A DNA stretch of 64,000 bases, taken from the NCBI RefSeq assembly GCF_013391805.1, contig NZ_CP058364.1:620501-684500 (forward strand), read 5' to 3'. The DNA is from Galbibacter sp. BG1. Its GTDB lineage: Bacteria; Bacteroidota; Bacteroidia; Flavobacteriales; Flavobacteriaceae. A model generated the notes under the pieces. It was not told the origin of the DNA. It did no database searches and saw nothing but the letters and a program-made list of their open reading frames with translations. Both the position numbers and the translations under genes were made by a program. Positions within the stretch are counted from its first letter, which is position 1; each line of letters starts with the position of its first letter. Shown here one piece after another: positions 1-9,134 of the stretch.

Positions 1-210
1 GATGTTATTAAAACCAAACTTAGGCACACGTCTTTGAAGTGGCATTTGCCCACCTTCAAAACCAATTTTCTTTGAGTATCCTGAACGGGACTTAGCTCCT
101 TTGTGACCTCTAGTGGCCGTACCACCTTTGCCAGAACCTTGACCACGTCCTACTCTTTTTCCGTCTCTATGTACTGAACCTTCAGCTGGTTGTAAGTTAC
201 TTAAATTCAT
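1..210 (-). CDS. rplO: 50S ribosomal protein L15 (uL15), partial
   Basis: The first 70 residues of L15 are visible and the rest lies beyond the window edge; the full protein is usually about 150 residues. L15 binds 23S rRNA and takes part in late large-subunit assembly. The N-terminus has the expected basic, glycine-rich start ([12 protein letters not shown] followed by a [10 protein letters not shown] stretch and [10 protein letters not shown]). It follows rpmD with a 13-base gap, the normal spc-operon order, and secY would be expected next outside the window. The identification is firm although the gene is truncated by the window. Confidence 0.95.
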   Translation of the reverse strand, partial: MNLSNLQPAEGSVHRDGKRVGRGQGSGKGGTATRGHKGAKSRSGYSKKIGFEGGQMPLQRRVPKFGFNNI

Positions 211-223
211 AACTATATTGTTA

Positions 224-403
224 TTAAGCTTCTTCAAAAGAAACTAAGTGTTCTACTTTTTTTACCATACCAAGGATGTTTGGTGTTGCATCATGCTCCA
301 CAACTTGACCAATTCCTTTTAGGCCTAGCGCTTTTAACGTTCTTTTTTGTCTTTCAGGACGTTTAATGCTGCTCTTTACTTGCGTAACTTTTACTTTTTT
401 CAT
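224..403 (-). CDS. rpmD: 50S ribosomal protein L30 (uL30)
   Basis: This 59-residue protein is the small large-subunit protein L30. The translation begins [20 protein letters not shown] and continues with the family's [11 protein letters not shown] segment, then [13 protein letters not shown], which matches the compact L30 fold in both length and motif order. It sits 12 bases after rpsE and 13 before rplO, so it is co-transcribed in the spc part of the operon. Nothing unusual is seen. The identification rests on motif, length and exact synteny. Confidence 0.95.
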   Translation of the reverse strand: MKKVKVTQVKSSIKRPERQKRTLKALGLKGIGQVVEHDATPNILGMVKKVEHLVSFEEA

Positions 404-415
404 CTTATCCTTGGT

Positions 416-940
416 TTATCCTTTAAAAACTTTTTCTAAAGAAATTCCTCTTTGCGCTGCGATTGTTCTAGCATCTCTTAAACGTAATAAAGCATCGAAA
501 GTTGCTTTAACAACGTTGTGAGGGTTAGAAGAACCTTGAGATTTAGATAGTACATCGTGTACTCCTACTGCTTCCAATACCGCACGTACTGCACCACCTG
601 CAATAACCCCGGTACCGTGAGAAGCTGGCTGGATGTAAACCCTTGCACCACCATATTTCCCTTTTTGCTCATGAGGTAATGTACCTTTGTTAAGAGGGAT
701 ACGAACTAGGTTTTTCTTAGCATCTTCTACAGCTTTGGAAATAGCATCTGCTACCTCTTTAGATTTTCCCAATCCGTGACCAACTACACCATTCTCGTCT
801 CCTACAACAACTATTGCAGAAAATCCGAAGGCTCTACCTCCTTTAGTAACTTTAGTAACTCTTTGTACTCCTACTAGACGATCTTTCAATTCAAGTCCAC
901 CAGGTTTTACTAATTCTACGTTTTTATAATCTTGATACAT
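416..940 (-). CDS. rpsE: 30S ribosomal protein S5 (uS5)
   Basis: S5 (174 residues) is a small-subunit protein involved in decoding fidelity and mRNA unwinding at the entry channel. The N-terminal double-stranded-RNA-binding half contains [21 protein letters not shown] and [14 protein letters not shown]. The C-terminal half contains [20 protein letters not shown], all typical of S5. It lies 6 bases downstream of rplR and 12 upstream of rpmD on the same strand. Length and order are normal for the Bacteroidota spc operon. Confidence 0.98.
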   Translation of the reverse strand: MYQDYKNVELVKPGGLELKDRLVGVQRVTKVTKGGRAFGFSAIVVVGDENGVVGHGLGKSKEVADAISKAVEDAKKNLVRIPLNKGTLPHEQKGKYGGARVYIQPASHGTGVIAGGAVRAVLEAVGVHDVLSKSQGSSNPHNVVKATFDALLRLRDARTIAAQRGISLEKVFKG

Positions 941-946
941 ATTTTC

Positions 947-1303
947 TTAGAATTTAAGTCCTGCTTCTCTAGCACCTTCTGCTAACGATTTTACTCTACC
1001 GTGATACAAGTAACCACCTCTATCGAAAGAGATCGCCTCGTAACCAGCGCTTTTTGCTTTCTCTGCAATAGCTTTCCCTACTAAGGTAGCTATTTCAGTT
1101 TTAGTACCTTTTGCAGAACTAATTTCTTTATCTCTTGAAGATGCTGCCAACAGGGTTTTTCCTGTTTCATCATCTATCAATTGAGCATAAATCTCTTTAT
1201 TACTTCTAAAAATAGCCAGTCTTGGTCTAGCTTCTGTTCCAGAAACCACCTTACGGATTCTATTTTTGATTCTCTGTCTTCTTTCAGTCTTTGATAATGC
1301 CAT
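947..1303 (-). CDS. rplR: 50S ribosomal protein L18 (uL18)
   Basis: L18 (118 residues) binds 5S rRNA together with L5 and attaches it to the central protuberance of the large subunit. The basic N-terminus ([14 protein letters not shown]), the [20 protein letters not shown] segment and the C-terminal [24 protein letters not shown] are family hallmarks. It lies between rplF (11-base gap) and rpsE (6-base gap), as usual. No oddity is visible. Confidence 0.98.
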   Translation of the reverse strand: MALSKTERRQRIKNRIRKVVSGTEARPRLAIFRSNKEIYAQLIDDETGKTLLAASSRDKEISSAKGTKTEIATLVGKAIAEKAKSAGYEAISFDRGGYLYHGRVKSLAEGAREAGLKF

Positions 1304-1314
1304 AGTGCTAATTA

Positions 1315-1857
1315 TTAAGCTGATTTACCTGCTTTTCTTCTTAATTGCTCACCAACAAACTTAATTCCTTTTCCTTTGTAAGGCTCTGGCTTACGGAAAG
1401 AACGAATCTTAGCTGCTACTTGACCAACTAATTGCTTATCGTATGATGTTAGTTTTACGATTGGATTTTTACCCTTTTCTGAGATAGTTTCCACTTTAAC
1501 CTCAGGAGCTAAATCGATTACGATATTGTGCGAAAAACCAATTGCCAAATCTAATTTTTGACCTTGGTTGCTAGCTCTGTAACCTACTCCAACTAATTCT
1601 AACTGTTTAGTAAAGCCATTAGAAACACCTTCGATCATGTTATTGATCAATGATCTGTAAAGACCGTGTTTAGCTTTAACATTTTTCACATCTGAAGAAC
1701 GCTCCAAAATTACACTTCCTTCTTCTACTTTAATAGTAATGTCTGAAAATGTTTGTTTCAATTCTCCAAGTTTACCTTTTACGGTAACTTCGTCTTCTTT
1801 AATATCTACAGTAACTCCCTCGGGAATTGCTATTGGACTATTACCTATTCTTGACAT
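1315..1857 (-). CDS. rplF: 50S ribosomal protein L6 (uL6)
   Basis: L6 (180 residues) binds helix 97 of 23S rRNA near the factor-binding site. The protein starts [15 protein letters not shown] and contains the two repeated L6 domains. The second holds the diagnostic [18 protein letters not shown] and [10 protein letters not shown] segments. It is flanked by rpsH (19-base gap) and rplR. A plus-strand open frame over the same bases is an antisense shadow and is not called. Confidence 0.98.
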   Translation of the reverse strand: MSRIGNSPIAIPEGVTVDIKEDEVTVKGKLGELKQTFSDITIKVEEGSVILERSSDVKNVKAKHGLYRSLINNMIEGVSNGFTKQLELVGVGYRASNQGQKLDLAIGFSHNIVIDLAPEVKVETISEKGKNPIVKLTSYDKQLVGQVAAKIRSFRKPEPYKGKGIKFVGEQLRRKAGKSA

Positions 1858-1876
1858 TTCTTCTTGTCTTTATATA

Positions 1877-2275
1877 TTAGTAAACGTAACACAAAACTTC
1901 ACCACCTACATTTTCTTGCTTGGCTTGCTTGCTTGTCATTACTCCGTGAGAAGTAGAAACAATGGCAATACCAAGACCATTAAGAACTCTAGGAAGTTCA
2001 TCTTTACCAGCATACTTACGTAAACCTGGTGTACTCACACGCTTTAGCTTTTTAATAACGGGCTCTTTAGTAAGCTTATCGTATTTTAAAGCTATTTTAA
2101 TAACACCCTGCACTGCGTTGTCTTCGAATTTATAACTTAAAATATATCCTTGATCGAATAATATTTTAGTCATATCCTTTTTCAAATTAGAAGCAGGTAT
2201 TTCTACTACTCTGTGCCCAGCGCTGTTAGCGTTTCTAATTCTTGTTAAATAATCTGCTATAGGATCTGTATACAT
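1877..2275 (-). CDS. rpsH: 30S ribosomal protein S8 (uS8)
   Basis: S8 (132 residues) binds the central domain of 16S rRNA and is an assembly protein of the small-subunit platform. It starts [16 protein letters not shown]. Its C-terminal part has [23 protein letters not shown] and ends EVLCYVY, the expected S8 end. In enterobacteria S8 autoregulates the spc operon; no matching leader structure was identified here. The gap to rpsN is 63 bases, longer than most in this operon, but nothing recognisable was seen in it. Confidence 0.98.
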   Translation of the reverse strand: MYTDPIADYLTRIRNANSAGHRVVEIPASNLKKDMTKILFDQGYILSYKFEDNAVQGVIKIALKYDKLTKEPVIKKLKRVSTPGLRKYAGKDELPRVLNGLGIAIVSTSHGVMTSKQAKQENVGGEVLCYVY

Positions 2276-2338
2276 CTATATCTATTTGCGGTAACAGTTT
2301 TCAGCATTATACTGAACTTACTACCAGTTAAAATTTAT

Positions 2339-2608
2339 TTACCAACTTGCTTTTTTAACCCCTGGAATAAGGCCGTTGTTAGCCATTTCTCTAAAAGTTA
2401 CTCGAGAAATTCCAAAAGTACGCATATACCCTCTAGGTCTTCCAGTTAATTTACAACGATTGTGCAAACGTACCGGAGAAGAATTTTTTGGTAATTTCTG
2501 TAATGCTTCCCAATCTCCAGCTTCCTTTAAAGCCTTTCTTTTTTCAGCATACTTGTCTACCAATTTTTGTCTTTTCACCTCACGGGCTTTCATTGATTCT
2601 TTAGCCAT
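2339..2608 (-). CDS. rpsN: 30S ribosomal protein S14 (uS14), zinc-free type
   Basis: S14 (89 residues) is a small-subunit head protein. Motifs include [17 protein letters not shown] at the N-terminus, and C-terminally [20 protein letters not shown] followed by [17 protein letters not shown]. Only one cysteine is present, so it lacks the paired CxxC zinc ribbon and belongs to the longer zinc-independent form, consistent with its 89-residue length. The rplE stop is directly upstream, one base before this start. Confidence 0.98.
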   Translation of the reverse strand: MAKESMKAREVKRQKLVDKYAEKRKALKEAGDWEALQKLPKNSSPVRLHNRCKLTGRPRGYMRTFGISRVTFREMANNGLIPGVKKASW

Positions 2609-2609
2609 A

Positions 2610-3161
2610 CTAGTTCTTTTTAAAAGGTAATCCTAATTCGCTTAATAATGATTTTGCTTCCTTATCGGTGTTAGCAGAAGTAACAAAGGTAATATCCATA
2701 CCTGCCACTTTGTTAACTCTATCGATATTGATCTCTGGAAAGATAATCTGCTCGGTAATACCAAGGTTATAGTTTCCACGTCCATCAAAACCATTAGCTT
2801 TGATACCATTAAAATCTCTTACTCGTGGTAATGCAGAAGTAATCAATCTATCTAAGAATTCGTACATTCTTTCCCCACGTAAAGTTACTTTTGCCCCAAT
2901 TGGCATACCTTTACGTAATTTAAAAGATGCAACGTCTTTTTTAGATATGGTTGCTACTGCTTTTTGTCCAGATATTCTTGATAATTCGTCTACTGCGTAG
3001 TCGATCAACTTTTTATCTGCAACAGCTGCACCAACTCCACGGCTAATAACAATCTTTTCCAGTTTAGGCACTTGCATAACGTTCGTGTAACCAAACTCTC
3101 CTGTAAGAGAGGAAACTATTCTTTCCTTATACTCTTGTTTTAATCTTGGAATGTAAGCCAT
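2610..3161 (-). CDS. rplE: 50S ribosomal protein L5 (uL5)
   Basis: L5 (183 residues) binds 5S rRNA and contacts P-site tRNA in the central protuberance. Motifs seen are the N-terminal [18 protein letters not shown], the internal [17 protein letters not shown], and the C-terminal [19 protein letters not shown]. It lies two bases after rplX and one before rpsN, so translation is probably coupled. Length is normal. Confidence 0.98.
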   Translation of the reverse strand: MAYIPRLKQEYKERIVSSLTGEFGYTNVMQVPKLEKIVISRGVGAAVADKKLIDYAVDELSRISGQKAVATISKKDVASFKLRKGMPIGAKVTLRGERMYEFLDRLITSALPRVRDFNGIKANGFDGRGNYNLGITEQIIFPEINIDRVNKVAGMDITFVTSANTDKEAKSLLSELGLPFKKN

Positions 3162-3163
3162 AA

Positions 3164-3478
3164 TTAAATTACTTCATTAGATTTTTTAGAAAATCTCACT
3201 TTCTCACCATCTCTAACTTCGTATCCTACTCTGGTAGTTTCCCCAGATTTTGGATCTATTAACGATAAGTTAGAAACATGAATAAGAGCTTCTTTCTTAA
3301 CGATACCTCCTTGAGGGTTTTTAGCACTTGGCTTCTCGTGTTTAGACACTAGATTTACGCCCTCAACTATCGCTTTGTTCTTTTCACGATCTACTTTAAG
3401 CACTTGCCCTTCTGAACCTTTATGTTCTCCCGCAATTACTCTAACAGTATCTCCTGATTTTATCTTTAGTTTTATCAT
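3164..3478 (-). CDS. rplX: 50S ribosomal protein L24 (uL24)
   Basis: L24 (104 residues) is an early large-subunit assembly initiator. A KOW motif is evident near the N-terminus ([20 protein letters not shown]), followed by the conserved [14 protein letters not shown] segment and a C-terminal [18 protein letters not shown]. It lies between rplN (11-base gap) and rplE (2-base gap). No oddities. Confidence 0.98.
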   Translation of the reverse strand: MIKLKIKSGDTVRVIAGEHKGSEGQVLKVDREKNKAIVEGVNLVSKHEKPSAKNPQGGIVKKEALIHVSNLSLIDPKSGETTRVGYEVRDGEKVRFSKKSNEVI

Positions 3479-3489
3479 TTCTTCGTGTA

Positions 3490-3858
3490 TTAAAGCACCT
3501 CTGGCGCTAATGATACAATCTTCATAAACTGCTTGTCACGTAATTCTCTCGCTACTGGACCGAACACACGGGTACCGCGCATCTCTCCAGTTGGGTTAAG
3601 AAGAACACAAGCATTATCATCAAAACGAATGTAAGAACCATCTGGTCTTCTTACTTCTTTTCTGGTACGAACTACTACTGCTGTAGATACCTGACCTTTT
3701 TTAACGTTTCCGTTTGGCGTGGCATCTTTTACGGTAACAACTATTTTGTCACCAACAGAAGCATATCTTCTTTTAGTACCTCCTAATACACGGATAGTTA
3801 AAACTTCCTTAGCCCCCGTGTTGTCTGCTACTTTTAATCTTGATTCCTGTTGTACCAT
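3490..3858 (-). CDS. rplN: 50S ribosomal protein L14 (uL14)
   Basis: L14 (122 residues) lies at the subunit interface and takes part in bridge B8. It starts [19 protein letters not shown] and carries [20 protein letters not shown], then the near-invariant [15 protein letters not shown] and [11 protein letters not shown] at its end. Length equals the usual 122 residues. It is two bases downstream of rpsQ on the minus strand. Confidence 0.98.
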   Translation of the reverse strand: MVQQESRLKVADNTGAKEVLTIRVLGGTKRRYASVGDKIVVTVKDATPNGNVKKGQVSTAVVVRTRKEVRRPDGSYIRFDDNACVLLNPTGEMRGTRVFGPVARELRDKQFMKIVSLAPEVL

Positions 3859-3860
3859 AA

Positions 3861-4118
3861 TTATTTCGCTCTTTCAATGATTTCAACTAATCTCCAACAT
3901 TTGGTTTTACTCAATGGACGTGTCTCCATTATTTTTACTGTATCACCAATATTGCAATCGTCTTTTTCGTCGTGCGCAACGTATTTCTTAGTTTTTAACA
4001 CGAACTTACCGTACATAGGGTGTTTTACTCGTTTTACTTCAGAAACCACAATAGACTTCTGCATTTTATTACTTGTAACTACCCCTACTCTTTCTTTTCT
4101 TAAATTTCTATTTTCCAT
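3861..4118 (-). CDS. rpsQ: 30S ribosomal protein S17 (uS17)
   Basis: S17 (85 residues) is a primary 16S rRNA-binding protein with an OB fold. The translation has [44 protein letters not shown] and the conserved [20 protein letters not shown]. It follows rpmC with a 17-base gap and precedes rplN with two bases between. Normal length and position. Confidence 0.98.
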   Translation of the reverse strand: MENRNLRKERVGVVTSNKMQKSIVVSEVKRVKHPMYGKFVLKTKKYVAHDEKDDCNIGDTVKIMETRPLSKTKCWRLVEIIERAK

Positions 4119-4135
4119 CTTCTAGCAGAATCGAA

Positions 4136-4327
4136 TTATTGTAATTCTCTTTTAGTAAGCTCTGTCGCCAATCTAGCCACCGTTCTTCTAGTATGTCTCA
4201 ACTGAAGTGGATTCTCCAAAGGTGTAATGGTATGAGCCAATTTTAAATCTGCATATTGTTTCTTAACAATACCAAGCTGTTCTTGTAGCTCAGCAGTAGA
4301 TAATTCTCTAATCTCTGATTGTTTCAT
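4136..4327 (-). CDS. rpmC: 50S ribosomal protein L29 (uL29)
   Basis: L29 (63 residues) is a small helical protein at the exit-tunnel rim. The sequence begins MKQSEIRELSTAELQEQL and continues with NPLQLRHTRRTVARLATEL, the typical two-helix L29 pattern. It lies between rplP (15-base gap) and rpsQ, the standard S10-operon order. Confidence 0.97.
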   Translation of the reverse strand: MKQSEIRELSTAELQEQLGIVKKQYADLKLAHTITPLENPLQLRHTRRTVARLATELTKRELQ

Positions 4328-4342
4328 AATCTTCTTAATTAA

Positions 4343-4762
4343 TTAAGCTGAATAATCTCTAGCTACAATAAACTTTGTTTTAACCGGTAGTTTCTGCGCT
4401 GCAAGCCTTAAAGCTTCTTTTGCAACATCCATAGGTACACCACCTATTTCAAACATAATTCTACCTGGTTTCACTACAGCTGCCCAATATTCTGGAGCAC
4501 CTTTACCTTTACCCATACGCACCTCAAGTGGCTTCTTTGTAATAGGCTTGTCTGGAAAAATTTTGATCCACAACTGCCCTTCTCTTTTCATAAAACGAGT
4601 AGCAGCAACACGAGCAGCCTCTATTTGACGCGCTGTGATGAATGATGAATCCATTGATTTTATACCAAACATACCATTTGAAAGTTCATGCCCTCTTTGA
4701 GAAAGACCTTTCATACGGCCTTTCTGCTGCTTACGGTATTTTGTTCTTTTCGGCTGTAACAT
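4343..4762 (-). CDS. rplP: 50S ribosomal protein L16 (uL16)
   Basis: L16 (139 residues) helps organise the peptidyl transferase centre and A-site tRNA binding. Recognisable segments are [19 protein letters not shown] at the start, [39 protein letters not shown] and [16 protein letters not shown]. It lies 20 bases downstream of rpsC and 15 upstream of rpmC. Length and order are normal. Confidence 0.98.
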   Translation of the reverse strand: MLQPKRTKYRKQQKGRMKGLSQRGHELSNGMFGIKSMDSSFITARQIEAARVAATRFMKREGQLWIKIFPDKPITKKPLEVRMGKGKGAPEYWAAVVKPGRIMFEIGGVPMDVAKEALRLAAQKLPVKTKFIVARDYSA

Positions 4763-4782
4763 TTTTCTTTTACTTTAAAAAA

Positions 4783-5502
4783 TTACTTTCTACGACGAGA
4801 TTTTCTTGCTCCACCGGCATTATTACCGCCTTTCCCTTGTTTTTTGGACATTCCAACAAGCGGGGAAAGCTCTCTCTTTCCATAAACCTCGCCTTTCATG
4901 ATCCACACTTTAATTCCCAATCTACCATAGGTAGTATGAGCTTCATGCAATGCGTAATCAATGTCAGCTCTAAATGTTGACAAAGGAATTCTACCATCTT
5001 TGTAAGATTCTGAACGTGCCATTTCAGCTCCGTTCAAACGTCCAGAGATTTGAATTTTGATACCTTCGGCGTTCATTCTCATTGCAGCGGCAATAGCCAT
5101 TTTAATTGCACGTCTATAAGAAATTCTGTTCTCGATTTGACGGGCAACACTTGCAGCAACAAGGTTAGCATCCAATTCTGGTCTCTTAATTTCAAAGATG
5201 TTAATTTGAACTTCTTTGTCTGTAATTTTCTTAAGCTCTTCTTTTAGCTTGTCTACCTCTTGACCACCCTTACCAATAATGATACCTGGGCGAGCCGTAG
5301 TGATAGTAACGGTTACAAGCTTAAGCGTACGCTCAATAATTACTCTAGATACACTAGCTTTAGATAAACGAGCATGGATGTACTTTCTGATTTTATCGTC
5401 TTCAGCAAGTTTGTCTCCATAGTCATTACCTCCATACCAGTTGGATTCCCATCCTCTAATGATACCAAGGCGATTTCCGATCGGATTTGTTTTCTGTCCC
5501 AT
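4783..5502 (-). CDS. rpsC: 30S ribosomal protein S3 (uS3)
   Basis: S3 (239 residues) sits at the mRNA entry site and has helicase-supporting activity. A type II KH domain is visible with the RNA-binding GxxG loop in [20 protein letters not shown]. The C-terminal domain holds [20 protein letters not shown] and [20 protein letters not shown], ending in a basic tail. It follows rplV by 8 bases. No anomalies. Confidence 0.98.
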   Translation of the reverse strand: MGQKTNPIGNRLGIIRGWESNWYGGNDYGDKLAEDDKIRKYIHARLSKASVSRVIIERTLKLVTVTITTARPGIIIGKGGQEVDKLKEELKKITDKEVQINIFEIKRPELDANLVAASVARQIENRISYRRAIKMAIAAAMRMNAEGIKIQISGRLNGAEMARSESYKDGRIPLSTFRADIDYALHEAHTTYGRLGIKVWIMKGEVYGKRELSPLVGMSKKQGKGGNNAGGARKSRRRK

Positions 5503-5510
5503 ACTCTATC

Positions 5511-5918
5511 TTAACTTTGTGTATTATTTTTAGCTCCCACCACCAATGTTACGTGGTTTGAACGTTTTCTTATTCTGTGTGCACGACCTTGAGGTGCTGG
5601 ACGAAGTCTCTTCAACATCGTTCCACCATCTACTCTGATCTCTTGTACAAATAAATCTGCTTCCTCTAAGTTTGCATCTTCGTTTTTAGCTTGCCAGTTT
5701 GCAATTGCAGAAACCAACAATTTCTCTAATCTACGTGATGCTTCTTTTTGGTTAAATTTCAAAATAGCAAGTGCCTTCTCAACTTTTTCCCCACGAACCA
5801 AATCGGCTACTAGCCTCATTTTTCTAGGTGAAGTTGGGCAGTTATTCAACTTTGCAAATGCTAAACTTTTTTTAGCTTCTTTTATTTGCTCTGCTCTTTC
5901 TCTTTTACGAACTCCCAT
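5511..5918 (-). CDS. rplV: 50S ribosomal protein L22 (uL22)
   Basis: L22 (135 residues) lines the nascent-peptide exit tunnel through a long beta hairpin. The family motifs [25 protein letters not shown] and the hairpin end [21 protein letters not shown] are present; the hairpin contacts the tunnel constriction. The protein has a short charged N-terminal extension ([17 protein letters not shown]). The gap to rpsS is nine bases. Confidence 0.98.
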   Translation of the reverse strand: MGVRKRERAEQIKEAKKSLAFAKLNNCPTSPRKMRLVADLVRGEKVEKALAILKFNQKEASRRLEKLLVSAIANWQAKNEDANLEEADLFVQEIRVDGGTMLKRLRPAPQGRAHRIRKRSNHVTLVVGAKNNTQS

Positions 5919-5927
5919 GGCTACTTA

Positions 5928-6206
5928 TTATTTTTTTCCTTTATTTTTTGCACCAGCGTGACCTCTAAAAGATCTTGTTGGTGAAAATTCTCCTAACTTA
6001 TGCCCCACCATGTTCTCTGTAACATATACAGGAACGAATTGGCGACCATTATGCACAGCTATTGTTTGACCAACGAAATCTGGAGTAATCATAGATGCTC
6101 TAGACCAAGTTTTAATAACTGTCTTCTTACCAGATTCAACATTTTGTTGAACTTTATTCTCTAAACTATAGTGAACGTAAGGTCCTTTTTTTAGTGAACG
6201 TGCCAT
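5928..6206 (-). CDS. rpsS: 30S ribosomal protein S19 (uS19)
   Basis: S19 (92 residues) is a small-subunit head protein forming a bridge with L5. Motifs are [41 protein letters not shown], and [19 protein letters not shown]. The length is typical. It lies nine bases downstream of rplB and nine upstream of rplV. Confidence 0.98.
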   Translation of the reverse strand: MARSLKKGPYVHYSLENKVQQNVESGKKTVIKTWSRASMITPDFVGQTIAVHNGRQFVPVYVTENMVGHKLGEFSPTRSFRGHAGAKNKGKK

Positions 6207-6215
6207 CTCTTAATA

Positions 6216-7040
6216 TTATTTCTTTCTACGTTCTACAATATACTTATTACTCGCTTTAGACTTAGATCTTGTTCTAAATCCTTTTGCAGGTATTCCGTTT
6301 CTAGATCTTGGATGACCTCCAGAAGCACGGCCTTCCCCACCACCCATTGGGTGATCTACTGGGTTCATAACTACCGGTCTAGTTCTTGGTCTTCTACCTA
6401 ACCAACGTTTTCTACCTGCCTTACCAGAAACCACTAACTGATGATCTGAATTGGATACCGCACCGATTGTAGCTAAACAACCTGCCAACACCAATCTTGT
6501 TTCACCAGAAGGAAGCTTCACAGTAGCATATTTACCTTCTCTTGCCATTAACTGAGCAAAAGCACCAGCCGAACGAGCCATTACAGCTCCTTGACCAGGA
6601 CGTAATTCAATACAAGATATAATAGTACCTAATGGAACCTCACTTAAAGGCATTGCATTTCCTATCTCAGGAGCTACTCCAGATCCAGAGACAACTGTTT
6701 GACCTACTTGCAAACCGTTTTGAGCTACGATATAACTCTTCTCTCCATCCTTGTAAGTAATTAATGCAATAAACGCAGTTCTGTTTGGATCGTATTGAAT
6801 TGATTCTACAGTAGCCTCAACATTCGTTTTAGCTCTTTTAAAATCAACCATACGATACTTCTTCTTATGACCACCACCTAAATAGCGCATGGTCATTTTT
6901 CCTTGACTGTTTCTACCTCCCGACTTTTTTAACGGAGCGAGCAAGCTCTTCTCCGGCTTGTCAGTAGTAATCGCGTCAAATCCGTTTACTACTCTAAATC
7001 GCTGTCCAGGAGTTACTGGTTTTAATTTTCTTACTGACAT
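6216..7040 (-). CDS. rplB: 50S ribosomal protein L2 (uL2)
   Basis: L2 (274 residues) is one of the most conserved large-subunit proteins and is needed for subunit association and peptidyl transfer. Conserved segments include [40 protein letters not shown], and the C-terminal [19 protein letters not shown], whose histidine is the conserved residue near the catalytic centre. It lies 13 bases after rplW. Length is normal. Confidence 0.99.
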   Translation of the reverse strand: MSVRKLKPVTPGQRFRVVNGFDAITTDKPEKSLLAPLKKSGGRNSQGKMTMRYLGGGHKKKYRMVDFKRAKTNVEATVESIQYDPNRTAFIALITYKDGEKSYIVAQNGLQVGQTVVSGSGVAPEIGNAMPLSEVPLGTIISCIELRPGQGAVMARSAGAFAQLMAREGKYATVKLPSGETRLVLAGCLATIGAVSNSDHQLVVSGKAGRKRWLGRRPRTRPVVMNPVDHPMGGGEGRASGGHPRSRNGIPAKGFRTRSKSKASNKYIVERRKK

Positions 7041-7053
7041 TTCTTGTCTTTAC

Positions 7054-7344
7054 TTATATATTATTATAAAAATCAATAATATCCCCTTCAGCTACTTGAA
7101 CAACAGCTTTCTTAACAGCATTGGTTTTCCCATGCTGTATTCCTGTTTTCGTGTAGCGAGTACTTCTCTTCGGACCGTAATTCATTGTGCGAACTTTTTC
7201 AACAGAAACTCCATAAGCAGCTTCTACGGCATCCTTAATCTGTAACTTGTTTGCCTTAGGATCTACAATGAAACCATAACGATTGTTCAACTCGCTATCA
7301 GCGGTCGCTTTTTCCGTAATAATAGGCTTTATTAACACACTCAT
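7054..7344 (-). CDS. rplW: 50S ribosomal protein L23 (uL23)
   Basis: L23 (96 residues) sits at the tunnel exit and docks trigger factor and SRP. The start MSVLIKPIITEKATADSE, the central YGFIVDPKANKLQIKDAVE and VEKVRTMNYGPKRSTRYTK match the family. It follows rplD by seven bases and precedes rplB. No oddity. Confidence 0.97.
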   Translation of the reverse strand: MSVLIKPIITEKATADSELNNRYGFIVDPKANKLQIKDAVEAAYGVSVEKVRTMNYGPKRSTRYTKTGIQHGKTNAVKKAVVQVAEGDIIDFYNNI

Positions 7345-7351
7345 TGGTTTC

Positions 7352-7981
7352 TTATTTACTTAAATTCGACTCAATTCCTTCTATAGACCCTTCTAAAAGC
7401 ACTATGCTATTTGCATTAACAATTTTGTAAGTGCTTAATTCTGAGCTAGTTAAAACCTCAGAGGTCTTTAAATTGCGTGACGACAAATATACGTTATTAT
7501 TTGAATCACCCAACACAAAGAGGGATTTTTTATTTTCTAACCCTAAAGCTTTCAAAACATTAGTGAAATTTTTTGTTTTTGGAGCCTCAAAATTGAAGTC
7601 TTCTAAAACGATAATTGATTTCTCTTGTGCCTTGATTGATAATGCAGATCGTCTAGCAAGACGCTTTACATTTTTATTTAACTTTTGAGTATAGTCTTTA
7701 GGTCTTGGACCAAAAATTCTACCACCTCCCTTGAAAATTGGAGATTTGATACTTCCTGCTCTTGCAGTACCTGTACCTTTTTGTTTTTTGATCTTACGTG
7801 TACTTCCCGCAATCTCTGCTCTTTCTTTAGACTTATGCGTTCCTTGACGTTGATTTGCCAAGTACTGCTTAACATCTAAATATACAGCATGAGAGCTAGG
7901 CTCTACACCGAAAACTGATTTAGAAAGCTTCACCTTTCTTCCAGTTTCTTTTCCGTTGATATCTAAAACTGCTACTTCCAT
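7352..7981 (-). CDS. rplD: 50S ribosomal protein L4 (uL4)
   Basis: L4 (209 residues with this start) reaches into the exit tunnel; in enterobacteria it also autoregulates the S10 operon. The reading frame is open for 15 more codons upstream, but those bases encode the end of rplC in another frame. The ATG chosen gives the family start [14 protein letters not shown]. Its A overlaps the last base of the rplC stop (TAATG), a classical coupling arrangement. Motifs include KGTGTARAGSIKSPIFKGGG and GRIFGPRPKDYTQKLNKNVK. Confidence 0.97.
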   Translation of the reverse strand: MEVAVLDINGKETGRKVKLSKSVFGVEPSSHAVYLDVKQYLANQRQGTHKSKERAEIAGSTRKIKKQKGTGTARAGSIKSPIFKGGGRIFGPRPKDYTQKLNKNVKRLARRSALSIKAQEKSIIVLEDFNFEAPKTKNFTNVLKALGLENKKSLFVLGDSNNNVYLSSRNLKTSEVLTSSELSTYKIVNANSIVLLEGSIEGIESNLSK

Positions 7982-8598
7982 TACTTCTGAACGATTACAT
8001 AAGCGTTTTTGTGCCCAGGAACACATCCTTTAACTACTAAAAGATTTTTTTCCGGAACCACTTTCAACACTCTTAAGTTTTGTACTGTTACTTTTTCTGC
8101 ACCCATTTGCCCAGCCATACGCATACCTTTAAATACACGAGATGGGTAAGATGCAGCACCAATAGAACCAGGTGCTCTTAAACGGTTATGCTGACCGTGG
8201 GTAGATTGACCTACACCACCGAAACCATGACGCTTAACAACCCCTTGGAATCCTTTACCTTTTGATGTACCTGTAACATCGATAAACTCTCCCTCTACAA
8301 ATTGCTCTACCGTTAAAGTATCTCCTAATTTGTGTTCGCTCTTAAAATCTTGGAATTCAACGACTTTTCTTTTAGGAGAAACCCCTGCTTTTTTAGCATG
8401 ACCTAATTCGGCCTTGTTAGCATGTTTTTCTGCCTTGTCATCGAAACCAAGTTGAAGAGCCTCATACCCGTCAACCTCATTGGTTCTGACTTGGGTAACT
8501 ACGCATGGTCCAGCTTCGATTACCGTACATGGGATGTTTTTCCCATTTTCGTCGAAGATGCTGGTCATACCGATCTTTTTTCCTATTAACCCAGACAT
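7981..8598 (-). CDS. rplC: 50S ribosomal protein L3 (uL3)
   Basis: L3 (205 residues) is an early assembly protein near the peptidyl transferase centre. It starts [20 protein letters not shown] and carries the loop motif [18 protein letters not shown] followed by [16 protein letters not shown]. The glutamine in the GQHNR region corresponds to the residue methylated by PrmB in enterobacteria. It is separated from rpsJ by 219 bases, the largest gap in the operon, which contains a terminator-like hairpin described separately. Its stop overlaps rplD by one base. Confidence 0.98.
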   Translation of the reverse strand: MSGLIGKKIGMTSIFDENGKNIPCTVIEAGPCVVTQVRTNEVDGYEALQLGFDDKAEKHANKAELGHAKKAGVSPKRKVVEFQDFKSEHKLGDTLTVEQFVEGEFIDVTGTSKGKGFQGVVKRHGFGGVGQSTHGQHNRLRAPGSIGAASYPSRVFKGMRMAGQMGAEKVTVQNLRVLKVVPEKNLLVVKGCVPGHKNAYVIVQK

Positions 8599-8683
8599 TC
8601 TAATTTAATTTACGATGTACAACCTACCATTTGTAAGCCTTCCATCTAATTGTTATTACTAATTACTTGTTTATCTAAAAAAC

Positions 8684-8713
8684 TTCAGGGTCAAAAATAC
8701 TTTCAACCCTGAA
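8684..8713 (-). terminator. Terminator-like hairpin in the rpsJ-rplC spacer (possible attenuator)
   Basis: Read on the minus strand, TTCAGGGT and ACCCTGAA form a perfect 8-base-pair stem around a 14-base loop and are followed at once by GTTTTTTAG, a run of six T. This is the shape of a Rho-independent terminator, yet it stands inside an otherwise continuous ribosomal operon, about 85 bases before rplC. Its loop also contains TATTTTTG, which matches the TAnnTTTG box, although no good upstream TTTG was found. An attenuator that lowers read-through into the S10 genes is the simplest reading. Confidence 0.55.
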
Positions 8714-8791
8714 TGTATTTTATCCGTTTTTCCTTCGCCTACTAGCTCGGGACATGTTTGCTCCAGGCAAAAACCTAGAACATTTTTCGCA

Positions 8792-8814
8792 AACCTTCCA
8801 CCAAAGTGGAAGTT
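8792..8814 (-). other. Hairpin just downstream of the rpsJ stop codon
   Basis: TTCCAC and GTGGAA pair around a short loop, extended by AAAC/GTTT through a one-base bulge, a few bases after the rpsJ stop on the minus strand. No T-run follows, so it is not a convincing terminator. It may be a processing or mRNA-stabilising structure at the junction of the str and S10 parts of the operon. Function is unknown. Confidence 0.4.
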
Positions 8815-8817
8815 TAC

Positions 8818-9123
8818 TTATACCTTGATCTCTACTTCAACCCCACTTGGTAATTCCAACTTCATCAAAGCATCGATAGTTTTAGATGAAGAACTGTAAA
8901 TATCAAGAAGTCTTTTGTAAGAACTTAATTGAAATTGCTCTCTAGACTTTTTGTTTACGTGCGGAGAACGAAGAACAGTAAATATTTTTTTGTGAGTTGG
9001 TAATGGAATTGGACCCGTTACAACAGCACCAGTTGTTTTTACTGTCTTAACGATTTTCTCGGCAGATTTATCTACCAAGTTGTAATCGTATGATTTTAGT
9101 TTTATTCTGATTTTCTGACTCAT
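8818..9123 (-). CDS. rpsJ: 30S ribosomal protein S10 (uS10)
   Basis: S10 (101 residues) is a small-subunit head protein and, as NusE, a component of antitermination complexes. The sequence starts [20 protein letters not shown] and has [30 protein letters not shown], the family signature. It follows fusA by 11 bases, so in this genome it belongs to the str transcription unit rather than heading the S10 operon as in enterobacteria. The 219-base gap afterwards separates it from rplC. Confidence 0.98.
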   Translation of the reverse strand: MSQKIRIKLKSYDYNLVDKSAEKIVKTVKTTGAVVTGPIPLPTHKKIFTVLRSPHVNKKSREQFQLSSYKRLLDIYSSSSKTIDALMKLELPSGVEVEIKV

Positions 9124-9134
9124 TTTCTTAAAAT

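Noticed and set aside
7678-7875. Open frame inside rplD in another frame of the same strand
   Set aside because: It lies wholly within rplD and shows no independent start signal or motif.
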